Positions 35,947-45,394 are shown, numbered from the stretch's first letter. The stretch: DNA of 61,900 bases from Nitrospirae bacterium JdFR-86 (GCA_002011815.1 MTOV01000002.1:275238-337137), one strand, 5' to 3'. Numbers and translations are program-made. The notes: generated from the sequence alone by a model not told the origin.

Positions 35947-36585
35947 TCACTGACTGCCTGAATATGATTTCACTTTTTGGACAAAGGCCCCGGCAAGCCC
36001 GGTGATACCCTGCCAGTCTCCTGCCTTAATGAGTTCCTGCTTGATTATTGCAGAGCCGACTATAATGCCTGTAACATCAGAAGCCAGATACTCGGATACA
36101 TTGTCAAGGGTAACCCCTCCGCTCGGCATGTATTTTATAAAAGGAAGCGGGCCCCTTATGGTCTTGAGAAACTTCAGCCCTCCCATCTCGACAAAAGGAA
36201 AGAGCTTTATGATATCACCGCCTGCCTGATGCGCCCTGAGAATCTCTGTAGGCGTGCTTGCTCCAGGGATGGAGACTGCCCCTTCTGACTTTGTGAACTT
36301 AACTATCTCCTCATCAAGATGCGGGCTTACGATGTATGATGCACCGCTTTTCAGCGCCTTCTTTGCCTCCGAGACCTTAAGCACAGTGCCTGCACCAACT
36401 GTAATGCCTTCGGTTTTACTTAGTCTTTCAATCACATCTTCTGCCTGAGGCACTGAAAAAGTAATCTCAATTAATTTTATTCCGCCTTTGATGCATGCCT
36501 GAGCCGCTTCGTAAGCCTCCTCAGGAGTGTCAGTGCGAATGACAACTACAAGTTTATGTTTTTCTACCTTCTCGATTGTTGTCAT
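35947..36585 (-). CDS. KDPG/KHG aldolase-type protein
   Basis: A 212-residue class I aldolase of the Eda family. It has 'KLIEITFSVPQAEDVIERL' with the conserved catalytic glutamate, 'VGAGTVLKVSEAKKALKSGASYIVSPHLDEE', and the Schiff-base lysine in 'GGDIIKLFPFVEMGGLKF'. Eda cleaves 2-keto-3-deoxy-6-phosphogluconate to pyruvate and glyceraldehyde 3-phosphate. Here it follows a sodium:solute symporter by 43 bp, which suggests breakdown of an imported sugar acid or related compound. The dehydratase and kinase of the Entner-Doudoroff route are not seen. Confidence 0.93.
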   Translation of the reverse strand: MTTIEKVEKHKLVVVIRTDTPEEAYEAAQACIKGGIKLIEITFSVPQAEDVIERLSKTEGITVGAGTVLKVSEAKKALKSGASYIVSPHLDEEIVKFTKSEGAVSIPGASTPTEILRAHQAGGDIIKLFPFVEMGGLKFLKTIRGPLPFIKYMPSGGVTLDNVSEYLASDVTGIIVGSAIIKQELIKAGDWQGITGLAGAFVQKVKSYSGSQ

Positions 36586-36628
36586 GATTACCTAGTTTAG
36601 TAGCCGACTTCAGGCATGTCAATTCATT

Positions 36629-38326
36629 TTACCACTTCCATTTATGCATCCTTTTTTTCATAAGCCAGCCGGTCACAAGACTAAGCAAAAGCCATATATA
36701 CCCTGAGAGATAAAAACCAAGGAGCATCTTTCCCACACCTATCGTAAGCCCTATGAGAAAGAGACATCCGTAAGTCCATTCAACGAATGCACCAGAAAGG
36801 CTTTCACCCTCTGGAGCGTCATGAATAAGTCTTCTTATTGACCTCCAGCCTGGACCACCGGGTCTTGCCCTTTTCACAAATTCGATGAGTTTTTCCTTTT
36901 CCACCGGCTTCGTCAGCACAGTCACTGAAACCCAGACCAAAGTGGAAACGGATATTATAAGACCTAACTTTCCGTAATAAGGCACGCTTTTAAGCACCGT
37001 GTAGGCGATTACGGTCATAACGGTTGATGCCAGCATCGCGGATATCTCACTCCATGCATTCACCCGCCACCAGAACCACCTTATGATATAGACAAGTCCT
37101 GTGCCCGAGCCGAATGCTATCAAAAACTTGAACACCCCGATGATGGAGGTCACATAATATGTGACATAAGCCGTAAGTGCTGAAAGGACAACTGTCATGA
37201 GCCTTGAGACAGCAATATAGTGTTTGTCTCCAGCGTCTTTTTTAATAAACGGTCTGTAGAAATCATTGACGAAGTAGGCGGATGAGAGGTTTAAATATGT
37301 GCTCAGTGTGGACATAAAGGCTGCGAAGAAAGAGGCAATCATAAGCCCTCTTAAGCCTGTGGGAAGCATCTCGACTACCATTTTCGGATACACGGCTTCG
37401 TGGTCTTTCAGTGCAGGATAAATCACAATGGATGCCAGGGCTGCAAGCACCCATGGCCATGTCCTGAGCGCATAGTTGGCTATATTGAAATAAAAGGTTG
37501 CGATGAGCCCCTCTTTTTCATTCCTGCAGGAGGAAATCCTCTGCACAATGACTCCGCCTCCATCCGAGGAATACTTTGACCACCAGCTAAGCCCTACATA
37601 ACCCAGAAACGCCATAAAAGCCGTGCTTAAAAATTCGCCATTAACCGGCGGGAAAAAGCTAAGTGTTTCCTGAGAAAGCCGGGCTTTCATGACAGCAAGC
37701 CCGCCTGCCTTGTCCACAGACACAAAGGCTAAAGCCACTGCCCCAATCATCGCTATGACAAACTGGAAAAGGTCGGTGGTCACAACGCCCCAGTAGCCTG
37801 AAAGCGCAGAATACGCCAATGTTACTACGCTCGAAACAATAATGCTTTCCCACTTCCCCCACCCGACTGTTACATCCAGTATTTTCGCCATTGCAAGAAT
37901 AACCTGCGTCTTGATTATGGTATGAATAATGCAGGAGAAATAAACTGCCTTAAACCCCCTCAGCACAGAAGCCGATTTTCCGGAATAACGCATCTGAATC
38001 AGTTCTACATCCGTAAGCACTCCTACTCTCCTCCAGAGCCTTGCAAAAAAGAACACAGAAAGCATTCCTGACATGATGAAGCACCACCATTGCCAGTTCT
38101 CATATATTCCATACCCCCTGACAAGACCTGTAACATAAAGAGGCGTGTCAGACGCAAAGGTAGTAGCTACCATGGAAGTCCCTGCAAGCCACCACGGAAG
38201 ATTCCGCCCTGAAAGAAAAAACTCACTAAGACTCGAAGACGCACGCCTTGTAAGATACACCCCGACCAGAAGGCTCAGGAGCATATAGCCTGAAATTATC
38301 CCCCAGTCTAATAAAGACAACCTCAT
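36629..38326 (-). CDS. Sodium:solute symporter (SSS family)
   Basis: A 565-residue protein with 13-14 membrane segments. The start region 'LTRRASSSLSEFFLSGRNLPWWLAGTSMVATTFASDTPLYVTG' is the SSS-family hallmark around helix 1, and 'ASFFAAFMSTLSTYLNLSSAYFVNDFYRPFI' is the second conserved block. SSS proteins import sugars, proline, pantothenate or organic acids with sodium. The substrate is not clear; the linked aldolase genes point to a sugar acid. Transcribed first in this short minus-strand unit. Confidence 0.92.
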   Translation of the reverse strand: MRLSLLDWGIISGYMLLSLLVGVYLTRRASSSLSEFFLSGRNLPWWLAGTSMVATTFASDTPLYVTGLVRGYGIYENWQWWCFIMSGMLSVFFFARLWRRVGVLTDVELIQMRYSGKSASVLRGFKAVYFSCIIHTIIKTQVILAMAKILDVTVGWGKWESIIVSSVVTLAYSALSGYWGVVTTDLFQFVIAMIGAVALAFVSVDKAGGLAVMKARLSQETLSFFPPVNGEFLSTAFMAFLGYVGLSWWSKYSSDGGGVIVQRISSCRNEKEGLIATFYFNIANYALRTWPWVLAALASIVIYPALKDHEAVYPKMVVEMLPTGLRGLMIASFFAAFMSTLSTYLNLSSAYFVNDFYRPFIKKDAGDKHYIAVSRLMTVVLSALTAYVTYYVTSIIGVFKFLIAFGSGTGLVYIIRWFWWRVNAWSEISAMLASTVMTVIAYTVLKSVPYYGKLGLIISVSTLVWVSVTVLTKPVEKEKLIEFVKRARPGGPGWRSIRRLIHDAPEGESLSGAFVEWTYGCLFLIGLTIGVGKMLLGFYLSGYIWLLLSLVTGWLMKKRMHKWKW

Positions 38327-38380
38327 ATCCGTATTTTCGCCCTTTAAAATCCTCTTTATTCGTGCTAAATTATAAATGTT

Positions 38381-38722
38381 ATGAGCGAAAAAGTCCTCGT
38401 TATAGACGACGAGCCGCTTATCCTGATGACCATAGAAAAGGCTCTAAGCAAAGTAGGTTATGAGGTTAAGACCACATCAGATGCCGACGATTTCCTGAAA
38501 ATACTTTCTGCCGAAGGAGCAGACCTTATAATCATGGACCTTCACCTCGGAGGAGTTGATACCGATGCCCTGCGAGAAAAAGTCAAAGCACTCTCCCCCC
38601 ATTCAAAAACACTTATCATCAGCGGGTTTACACAAGAATCAAATGAAATATATTTTCTCCAGAAACCCTTCAAAATAGACGAACTCAGAGACAAGGTAAG
38701 AAAAATACTGGATACGACTTAA
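38381..38722 (+). CDS. Single-domain response regulator
   Basis: A 113-residue receiver domain with no output domain: acidic pocket 'VIDDEP' (D9, D10), phospho-acceptor D53 ('LIIMDLHLGG'), conserved S/T and lysine in 'LIISGF' and 'LQKPFK'. Such proteins act as phosphate relays or bind partners directly. The next gene starts 8 bp later, so they are probably co-transcribed. No kinase is adjacent. Confidence 0.93.
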   Translation: MSEKVLVIDDEPLILMTIEKALSKVGYEVKTTSDADDFLKILSAEGADLIIMDLHLGGVDTDALREKVKALSPHSKTLIISGFTQESNEIYFLQKPFKIDELRDKVRKILDTT

Positions 38723-38729
38723 AGCATCC

Positions 38730-39650
38730 TTGAGCCGAAATTTAAAAAAGATACTCGTTTTTGTATTCAAGCTCCTTGTAAGTAGTGCACTCCTGTATAT
38801 CGTGCTTTCGAGAGCAGGCATAGAAAAGGTGTTGTCTCTTCTTAAAAACATCAATCCGCTTTCGTTTATATTTGCAGTGTTTCTTTACATCGCCGGCTTG
38901 TTTGCTGCATCCATCAGGTGGAAACTTTTGCTTGATGAAAAATTCAGTCTCAGAAGGCTTTTCCCTTTATATCTTCTCGGGTCTTTTTTCAGCACATTTC
39001 TTCCTGGACTCGTCGGTGGCGATGCAGTAAAGGCATACTATATCTATAAAGAAACAGGCAAAGGCACACAGGCTCTTGCATCAGTGTTCATGGACAGATA
39101 TATAGGGTTTTCCACGCTTATGGTGGTGGGAATGATCGTGTTTCCGTTCGGCAGGGAATATTTCAAGGGCTTGTGGATTGAGTGGCTTCTGCCGCTTATT
39201 GTGCTGAGCTTCGTAGTTGTGAGCTTTTTAATATTCGGCCTCAGGCTGGGCAAAAAAATAAAGTTTTTAAGTGATTTCTATGGGTATTTTCACTCCTACA
39301 GAAAAAAACCGGATTTAATGGTAAAAACCTTCCTGCTTTCTGCTGTAGTTCAGGTATTAATCATATACGCTGTATATATTCTTGCCCAAGGGCTTGGTGA
39401 ACACATACCTCTTCGGGTTCTCTTCATATTTGTCCCAATAATAGTCGCTTTATCTACGCTTCCTGTTTCAATATCAGGGATAGGAGTCAGAGAAGCATCC
39501 TTTGTGCTTCTTCTAAGCAGCATTGGAATAGGAGCAGATGCTGCTGCTGCAATTTCCTTTGCATGGTTTTTGTCTATTTCAGCAGGTGGGCTCCTGGGCC
39601 TTTACGAATACTTCAGGCACAAGGATTACGCACAGCAGCCAGAAGAATAG
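38730..39650 (+). CDS. Flippase-like membrane protein (LPG synthase TM/AglD family)
   Basis: A 306-residue membrane protein with about 8 helices and the UPF0104/lysylphosphatidylglycerol-synthase-TM signature: 'RWKLLLDEKFSLRRLFPLYLLGSFFSTFLPGLVGGDAVKAYYIY' and C-terminal 'STLPVSISGIGVREASFVLLL'. The family includes lipid flippases and glycolipid-related proteins; function here unknown. Start is TTG 38730. Converges with cysteine synthase 11 bp away. Confidence 0.87.
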   Translation: MSRNLKKILVFVFKLLVSSALLYIVLSRAGIEKVLSLLKNINPLSFIFAVFLYIAGLFAASIRWKLLLDEKFSLRRLFPLYLLGSFFSTFLPGLVGGDAVKAYYIYKETGKGTQALASVFMDRYIGFSTLMVVGMIVFPFGREYFKGLWIEWLLPLIVLSFVVVSFLIFGLRLGKKIKFLSDFYGYFHSYRKKPDLMVKTFLLSAVVQVLIIYAVYILAQGLGEHIPLRVLFIFVPIIVALSTLPVSISGIGVREASFVLLLSSIGIGADAAAAISFAWFLSISAGGLLGLYEYFRHKDYAQQPEE

Positions 39651-39661
39651 CTACCTCCAGT

Positions 39662-40570
39662 CTAAGGTGGACACTTACCGCAAATGGATGTAAACAGGGC
39701 AGTGGAAAGGTATCTGTCGCCTCTGTCAGGAAGCACAACGACTATTACTCCTTCCTTCAATTCCGAAGACTTTCTGAGCGCTATGTGCATTGCAGCACCG
39801 CTTGACATCCCGGCAAAAATGCCTTCCTTTACGGCAAGCATCCTTGTAGTGTTGAACGCCTCATCGTCGTTTACTATATAACGCTCATCAAGCAAAGAAG
39901 GGTCGAATATCTTAGGCACTATAGACTCACTCATGTTTTTAAGTCCCTGTATTCTGTGTCCGAGCACAGGCTCTACGCCTATTATCTTTATGTCTTTATT
40001 AAACTCCTTGAGCCTTCTGCCTGCCCCCATTAGTGTGCCTGTAGTGCCCATGCCTGCAACAAAGTGGGTTATTTTTCCATCTGTCTGCTCTATTATTTCT
40101 TTTCCTGTGGTCTCGTAATGTGCCATGACATTGCTCTGGTTGTCGAACTGATTGGGCATAAAATATCTGTCAGGGTCTTCAGAAAATATCTTGTGAGCCA
40201 GTCTTATTGCACCGTCTGTGCCTTCCTCTGAAGGGCTTAATATCAGCTCTGCGCCAAACGCCTCAAGGATTCTTCTTCTTTCCACACTCACGCATGCAGG
40301 CATAGTAAGCTTTACCCTGTATTTTTTAGCTGCTGCTACCATCGCAAGCCCTATCCCTGTATTGCCTGACGTAGCCTCAAGTATGATCTTGTCTTTTGTA
40401 AGTCTTCCTTCTTTTTCTGCAGACTCTATCATGTAAAGGGCTATACGGTCTTTGACAGAGCCCCCAGGATTGTTGCCCTCGAGCTTTGCAAAAAGTTTAA
40501 CCGCAGGATTGGGATTAATCCCTTCTATTCTTGCAAGCGGAGTGTTACCTATGCACTGCAAAATCCCCAT
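39662..40570 (-). CDS. cysM: Cysteine synthase (O-acetylserine/phosphoserine sulfhydrylase family)
   Basis: A 302-residue PLP enzyme: 'IGNTPLARI', PLP-lysine motif 'EGNNPGGSVKDRIAL' (~30-45), phosphate-binding 'EATSGNTGIGLAM', and 'GMGTTGTLMGAGRRLKE'. It makes cysteine from O-acetylserine (or an analogue) and sulfide. CysM-like rather than CysK-like by its short length and start. A TATAAT box lies about 20-25 bp upstream of the ATG on this strand. Confidence 0.93.
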   Translation of the reverse strand: MGILQCIGNTPLARIEGINPNPAVKLFAKLEGNNPGGSVKDRIALYMIESAEKEGRLTKDKIILEATSGNTGIGLAMVAAAKKYRVKLTMPACVSVERRRILEAFGAELILSPSEEGTDGAIRLAHKIFSEDPDRYFMPNQFDNQSNVMAHYETTGKEIIEQTDGKITHFVAGMGTTGTLMGAGRRLKEFNKDIKIIGVEPVLGHRIQGLKNMSESIVPKIFDPSLLDERYIVNDDEAFNTTRMLAVKEGIFAGMSSGAAMHIALRKSSELKEGVIVVVLPDRGDRYLSTALFTSICGKCPP

Positions 40571-40678
40571 AACTTAAAAAGCCTTCTATTATAGATATTT
40601 TTGGTGTGCTTTTTCCAGCATACGGAAAGTGTATATTTTCAGCCCTGAGTAATGTACCTGCAGCCGACAGGATATGGA

Positions 40679-41851
40679 TTATTTTCTTCTAAAGGAAAGG
40701 TATCTCTTAAGAAGTTCTAATTTGCTGGCATGAACGCTTTTGGATGCGTTTTCAACATACTCTATAAAAAACGCCATAACCACTGAGAAGAAGAAGGTTG
40801 CAACTGTCGAAAACAAGACCATTCGCACTCGGTTTGGTCTTATCTTCTTCTCAGAAGGCACTGCCTCGTCAATCACCTGTATTACTGCCGCATCCTTTGC
40901 TTCATCAAGCTTTGCCACTTTATACTGTTTTGCCAGAAGTTCATAAAGGGTCTCATTAAATTTTAAATCTCTTAATCTTCTTATATATTCAGTTTCTACT
41001 TCAGGCATTCTTTCTGTAAGCATAAGAGGGTCGGGATTCTTTCCTGTCTTAGCCTCGAGTTTTTTCAGTTCTGTTTTTAAAGTTCTCAGTGTCTCCAGTG
41101 TCTTCTGCAGGTCAGGGCTGTTCGGAGTAGTATACGTCTTCAGCGCCTTAATGTTCACTTCTTTGGCGGCAATCTGCGCCCTTAGTTTTGCAATACTGTC
41201 AATGACAGCCTTTGTCTGAGATTCTATCTGTAAAGCGCCAGCCTTTTCCTGAAACTCCTTCATCGCCTTCTCTGCCTTCGTAAGTGCAAGCTTTGTTTCC
41301 TTAAGCTGTTCTTCGAAAAACAGTCTTCTCTGCGCCGCCTCTGTAACAGCAAGCCCCTTGGCAAGAGTCTTTAATTCCTCCACAAAAGCATTAGCCATCC
41401 CAGCCGCCCTCTTCGGATCGGTATCCTCGACACTAATGATTACAATGTCGTTGTAGTTTTTATCGGACCTAGCGCTCAAAGAGTCCAGCAGCTTTAATCT
41501 TGTAGCTTCGCGACTCTCTGTGTCGTAAACTTCCATCAGATTGAATTTGTCGATAATATGGTCAAGCACTGTTCTTGACCTCAGTATCGCAATGTATAAC
41601 CCGCTGGTCGCCCTCATACGACTTATGTCTCCCACCATATACGGAATGTCCAAATTGCCTAACAGATGAATGGCAACATCCGGCCTGCGTTCATGCGGAG
41701 TAAGTATCCTGGTCTCGGCTCTGTAAACCGGAGGCATTAAAAAACTTATGAGCATAGCAACCACACCAGCAAACAGGGGAATGCCTATGACTATCTTCTT
41801 ACGCTTCAAAATAACAATTAAATAATCAAGTATGCTGATTTCGTCCTCCAT
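40679..41851 (-). CDS. Wzz/GumC-type chain-length determinant
   Basis: A 390-residue polysaccharide co-polymerase. N-terminal Wzz domain with first membrane helix (~18-38), periplasmic coiled coil (~180-260), GNVR-like region 'ETEYIRRLRDLKFNETLYELLAKQYKVAKLDEAKDAAVIQVIDEAVPSEK' and C-terminal helix (~345-370). There is no attached tyrosine kinase domain. Wzz proteins set length of O-antigen or exopolysaccharide. It follows a NusG paralogue, but no glycosyltransferase or export gene is near. Confidence 0.9.
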   Translation of the reverse strand: MEDEISILDYLIVILKRKKIVIGIPLFAGVVAMLISFLMPPVYRAETRILTPHERRPDVAIHLLGNLDIPYMVGDISRMRATSGLYIAILRSRTVLDHIIDKFNLMEVYDTESREATRLKLLDSLSARSDKNYNDIVIISVEDTDPKRAAGMANAFVEELKTLAKGLAVTEAAQRRLFFEEQLKETKLALTKAEKAMKEFQEKAGALQIESQTKAVIDSIAKLRAQIAAKEVNIKALKTYTTPNSPDLQKTLETLRTLKTELKKLEAKTGKNPDPLMLTERMPEVETEYIRRLRDLKFNETLYELLAKQYKVAKLDEAKDAAVIQVIDEAVPSEKKIRPNRVRMVLFSTVATFFFSVVMAFFIEYVENASKSVHASKLELLKRYLSFRRK

Positions 41852-41972
41852 GTTATCTTTTATCTTTTATCGTGTTCTGTATAGCTTACCCTTAAAAAAC
41901 ATACTCCAGGCCTGGCATGAACAGACCTGTATCTTCCCTTTACATTTAAATCCTTTTTCATACTGTACTTTT

Positions 41973-42479
41973 TCATGAATACGTTCTGCTCCCCAAGAAC
42001 TCTTTTTTTATCTCGACCCTTGCCTGATACTGAAGTGTGTTAAGAAGGACTATCACCCTGTCCTTGCCTTTCATCTCTTTTTCAAAGATACCCACTAACC
42101 CCTTCAGTGGACCGTTGGTTATTTCCACTTTATCGCCGGGGTGAATCTCAGGTCTGATTACAAGCAAGCCATCCTTGTTCATCATTGACTCAATCACTTT
42201 GATTATTCTGTCATCCACAGGCCAGGGCATACCGCCGCCGCCGACAATGTCCTTTACACCGCGGGTGTATTTCACCATGCGATACCCTGAACTAATGTCA
42301 AACCTTGCAAATATATAGCAGGGGAAAACCGGCTCGATAACCTCTCGATACCTGCGCCTTATAACTTTTACTCTCTTAAGCTTTGGGTTGAATACCTCTA
42401 TCTCAGCTCTTGACAGACGCTCTGCAACCATGTCCTCATGTCGTGGTTTTATATAGACCGCATACCAGCTTAAACTCAT
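41973..42479 (-). CDS. NusG-paralogue antiterminator (UpxY/RfaH-like)
   Basis: A 168-residue protein with a NusG NGN domain ('WYAVYIKPRHEDMVAERLSRAEIEVFNPKLKRV', 'PVFPCYIFARFD', 'YTRGVKDIVGGGGMPWPVDD') and C-terminal KOW domain ('HPGDKVEITNGPLKGLVGIFEKEMKGKDRVIVLLN'). Such specialised paralogues promote transcription through long polysaccharide operons. The next gene downstream is wzz, 121 bp away. GGGAGG ribosome site. Distinct from housekeeping nusG, which would sit with ribosomal genes. Confidence 0.92.
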   Translation of the reverse strand: MSLSWYAVYIKPRHEDMVAERLSRAEIEVFNPKLKRVKVIRRRYREVIEPVFPCYIFARFDISSGYRMVKYTRGVKDIVGGGGMPWPVDDRIIKVIESMMNKDGLLVIRPEIHPGDKVEITNGPLKGLVGIFEKEMKGKDRVIVLLNTLQYQARVEIKKEFLGSRTYS

Positions 42480-42639
42480 CCTGACCTCCCAGCCCCGTGT
42501 TGTAAGTCTTTACTTAAAATCTTTAATATCAATCGTGTCTACTACTATTAGATGCTTCGTGTCAGTATTTTTACTACTCTTGGTAGAGAGTATATCACGT
42601 GATTACAGCATGTCAAGACCAAAATGTTATCATTAAGAA

Positions 42640-43698
42640 ATGAAGGTTCTGGTCGGGATGAGCGGAGGGGTGGACTCCTCAACAGCTGCCTATCTCCTTA
42701 AAAAGGCAGGTTATGAAGTCGAAGGGATTAGTTTTATACTCTTTGAGACAAGGGGGAAAACCGACCCCACTGTATGCTGTTCACTTCAGGCAATTGAAGA
42801 TGCCTCAAAAACAGCCGCACATATAGGCATTCCGCACACTGTCTTGGATGCAAGAGATACTTTCATAGAGCTGGTCATAGAGCCTTTTGTTGAGTCATAC
42901 CTCAAGGGGCTGACCCCCAACCCCTGTATCCTCTGCAACCGCTACATAAAGTTTCCCCTTCTTTTAAACGAAGCTGAAAAACGAAAGGCAGAGTTCATTG
43001 CAACAGGTCATTACGCAAGGGTAGAACACTTAAACGGTGTCTCATTGCTTAAAAAAGGGATAGACCAGAAAAAAGACCAGTCATATGTTCTTTATGTTCT
43101 AAGGCAGGAGGAACTGAGACGTCTTGTTCTTCCTCTTGGCGACTACACCAAACAGGACGTACGGGCAATAGCAAAAGAACTTGGACTTCCGGTGTTTAAA
43201 AGACCTGAGAGTCAGGAGATATGCTTTGTAGAGGACAGAAACTACTTCAAATTCATAGACAAACTCAATCCGATGGCAAACAAACCCGGACCTATACTTG
43301 ACGCCAAAGGCACGGTTATAGGCACGCACGAAGGGATTTACAAATACACCATAGGTCAGAGAAAAGGGCTTGGCATATCCTCACCGCACCCCCTCTATGT
43401 GACGAAAATAGATGTCACCAAAAACGCTATCTACGTTGGGCAGAAGGATGATGCCATGTCAAGGGAATTTCTTGTCCATGACCTAAACTGGCTTATACCG
43501 AAAAAAGAAGAGTTCAGGGCAGAGGTCAAGGTGCGCTCCATGATGCAGGCTGCGCCTGCATCTGTATATTCTTTGGACAGCACAGTAAAGGTCGTTTTTG
43601 ACGAACCGCAGTGGGCTCCTGCACCAGGTCAGTCAGCCGTGTTCTATGACGGCGACACAGTCATAGGAGGCGGAATTATAAAATCAGAAAGCCCCTGA
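42640..43698 (+). CDS. mnmA: tRNA-specific 2-thiouridylase MnmA
   Basis: MnmA puts sulfur on U34 of tRNAs for Lys, Glu and Gln. The 352-residue protein has the PP-loop 'MSGGVDSSTAAYLL', catalytic cysteines in 'NPCILCNRYIKF' and 'SQEICFVEDRNYFKF', and tRNA-binding 'ATGHYARV' with 'KKDQSYVLY'. Divergent from the NusG paralogue; a 160-bp AT-rich gap with a perfect 10-bp palindrome ATCACGTGAT (42594-42603) lies between. Confidence 0.97.
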   Translation: MKVLVGMSGGVDSSTAAYLLKKAGYEVEGISFILFETRGKTDPTVCCSLQAIEDASKTAAHIGIPHTVLDARDTFIELVIEPFVESYLKGLTPNPCILCNRYIKFPLLLNEAEKRKAEFIATGHYARVEHLNGVSLLKKGIDQKKDQSYVLYVLRQEELRRLVLPLGDYTKQDVRAIAKELGLPVFKRPESQEICFVEDRNYFKFIDKLNPMANKPGPILDAKGTVIGTHEGIYKYTIGQRKGLGISSPHPLYVTKIDVTKNAIYVGQKDDAMSREFLVHDLNWLIPKKEEFRAEVKVRSMMQAAPASVYSLDSTVKVVFDEPQWAPAPGQSAVFYDGDTVIGGGIIKSESP

Positions 43699-43740
43699 GT
43701 CACTTGTTGCCTTTCGTTTATCTATGCTAAGCTTTTAATA

Positions 43741-44175
43741 ATGACGGGGAGGATTGTCTCAATCAATATAAGCAATAAGAAAGGCGTAAAGAAAACACCT
43801 GTCAGGGAGGTAAATATACTTACAGATTACGGCATAGAAGGTGACGCACACTCAGGAAAATGGCACAGGCAGGTAAGCCTCCTTGCACTGGAAAGCATTA
43901 AAAAAATGAAAGCACTGGGGGTTAATGTAAGCCCTGGAGACTTTGCAGAGAATATTACCACTGAAGGCATAGACCTGCTGACACTCCCCGTCGGGACTAA
44001 ATTAGCAATGGGAGAAAACGTAGAAGCAGAAGTAAGCCAGATAGGAAAAGAATGCCACACAAGATGCGCCATATACGAGCAAACAGGCGACTGTGTTATG
44101 CCTAAAGAAGGGATATTCGTCAGAATCCTCAGAGGTGGAAGACTGAAACAAGGAGACAGCATAAAAGTCCTATGA
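43741..44175 (+). CDS. MOSC-domain protein
   Basis: A 144-residue stand-alone MOSC domain ('VREVNILTDYGIEGDAHSGKWHRQVSLLALESIKKM', 'PGDFAENITTEGIDLLTLPVGTKL', 'GKECHTRCAIYEQTGDCVMPKEGIFVRIL'). MOSC domains bind molybdenum cofactor or move sulfur; the conserved cysteine is in 'GKECHTRC'. It overlaps mogA by ATGA, tying it to cofactor synthesis or delivery. Confidence 0.93.
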   Translation: MTGRIVSINISNKKGVKKTPVREVNILTDYGIEGDAHSGKWHRQVSLLALESIKKMKALGVNVSPGDFAENITTEGIDLLTLPVGTKLAMGENVEAEVSQIGKECHTRCAIYEQTGDCVMPKEGIFVRILRGGRLKQGDSIKVL

Positions 44176-44654
44176 TTACCGCCTGTGTCTTAACCCTCAG
44201 TGATAAAGGCTCAAAAGGACAGAGACAGGACGAGAGCGGTTTATTGATTAAAGAGATGCTCAAGCAGATAGGAGGAGAGGTGAAACACTACGAGGTTTTG
44301 CCGGATGAAAAAGAACTTATAAAAGAAAGGCTGGTAAAATATTCAGGTGATGTTGATCTGATACTGACAACAGGGGGCACAGGGCTTTCTCCGCGGGATG
44401 TAACCCCTGACGCCACCCTTGAAGTGATAGAAAAAGAAGTGCCTGGAATAGCAGAAGCCATGCGGGCAGCAGGACTTTTAAAGACCAAAAGGGCAATGCT
44501 TTCAAGGGCAGTCTCAGGCGTGCGTAACAAAACCCTTATAATCAATCTGCCAGGAAGTCCCAAAGCGGTAAGAGAAAGTCTTGAAGCAGTGCTGGAAGTC
44601 ATACCCCATGCCGTGGAAAAAATAAAAGGTTCTGTTATGGAGTGTGCAGGATGA
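44172..44654 (+). CDS. mogA: Molybdopterin adenylyltransferase-type protein (MogA/MoaB family)
   Basis: A 160-residue protein with the MoCF-biosynthesis signature 'LILTTGGTGLSPRDVTPDATLEVIEKEVPGIAEAMR' and 'LINLPGSPKAVRESLEAVLEVIPHAVE'. It adenylylates molybdopterin before metal insertion. Overlaps MOSC upstream and ccdA downstream (ATGA each), so all three are co-translated. Confidence 0.94.
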   Translation: MITACVLTLSDKGSKGQRQDESGLLIKEMLKQIGGEVKHYEVLPDEKELIKERLVKYSGDVDLILTTGGTGLSPRDVTPDATLEVIEKEVPGIAEAMRAAGLLKTKRAMLSRAVSGVRNKTLIINLPGSPKAVRESLEAVLEVIPHAVEKIKGSVMECAG

Positions 44655-45373
44655 ATGAAGTAAGTTTTCCTCTGGCGTTTGCCGCAGGTGTTCTTTCTTT
44701 TCTTTCACCGTGTGTTCTTCCGTTGTTCCCCTCTTATGTCTCGTTCATAACAGGCGTGTCTTTTGAAAAGCTCACTTCCGAAGAGGACAGGAAAAGAGTA
44801 AGATTTTTGACCATTACGAACTCGCTTGCATTCATATTCGGATTTTCAGCAGTATTCATAGCGCTTGGTGCATCCTCTTCGCTTATCGGTCAGTGGCTTT
44901 TTGAGTATCAGGACTGGATAAGAATAGGCGGTGGTATACTTGTAATAATCTTCGGACTCTTCATCTCAGGCATCCTGAAACTGGATTTCCTCATGAAGGA
45001 GAAAAAGTTTCACCTTCACGGAAGACCAGCAGGCTATATAGGCGCTGTTTTGATAGGAATGACATTTGCCGCAGGCTGGACTCCGTGCATTGGACCAATA
45101 CTTGGCACTATACTGCTTTACGCTGCGACAAAAGGCTCTACGGCATATGGACTTAAACTCCTCTCTGTCTATTCCCTCGGTCTTGCACTGCCGTTCTTCA
45201 TAGCCGCACTTGCCATAAACACCTTTCTCAGTTATACAAAGGTCATCTACAGGTTTATGAGGCCTATAATGCTACTTAGCGGACTGCTCCTCATAGTGTT
45301 TGGAATCATGCTTCTTATGAACAAGGTAAGAGAGCTTGCAACCCTCCTCCCTGACCTGGGGATAAAATTTTAA
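44651..45373 (+). CDS. ccdA: CcdA-type thiol:disulfide transmembrane protein
   Basis: A 240-residue membrane protein with six helices of the DsbD-core/CcdA family. The reactive cysteines are in 'LSPCVLPLFPSYVSFITG' and 'AAGWTPCIGPILGTIL'. It carries reducing power from cytoplasmic thioredoxin to periplasmic proteins, for example for cytochrome c maturation, which fits the haem-containing sensor in this genome. Start 44651 overlaps mogA's stop. Confidence 0.94.
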   Translation: MNEVSFPLAFAAGVLSFLSPCVLPLFPSYVSFITGVSFEKLTSEEDRKRVRFLTITNSLAFIFGFSAVFIALGASSSLIGQWLFEYQDWIRIGGGILVIIFGLFISGILKLDFLMKEKKFHLHGRPAGYIGAVLIGMTFAAGWTPCIGPILGTILLYAATKGSTAYGLKLLSVYSLGLALPFFIAALAINTFLSYTKVIYRFMRPIMLLSGLLLIVFGIMLLMNKVRELATLLPDLGIKF

Positions 45374-45394
45374 AGCCGGTGCGGAAATCTTTAG

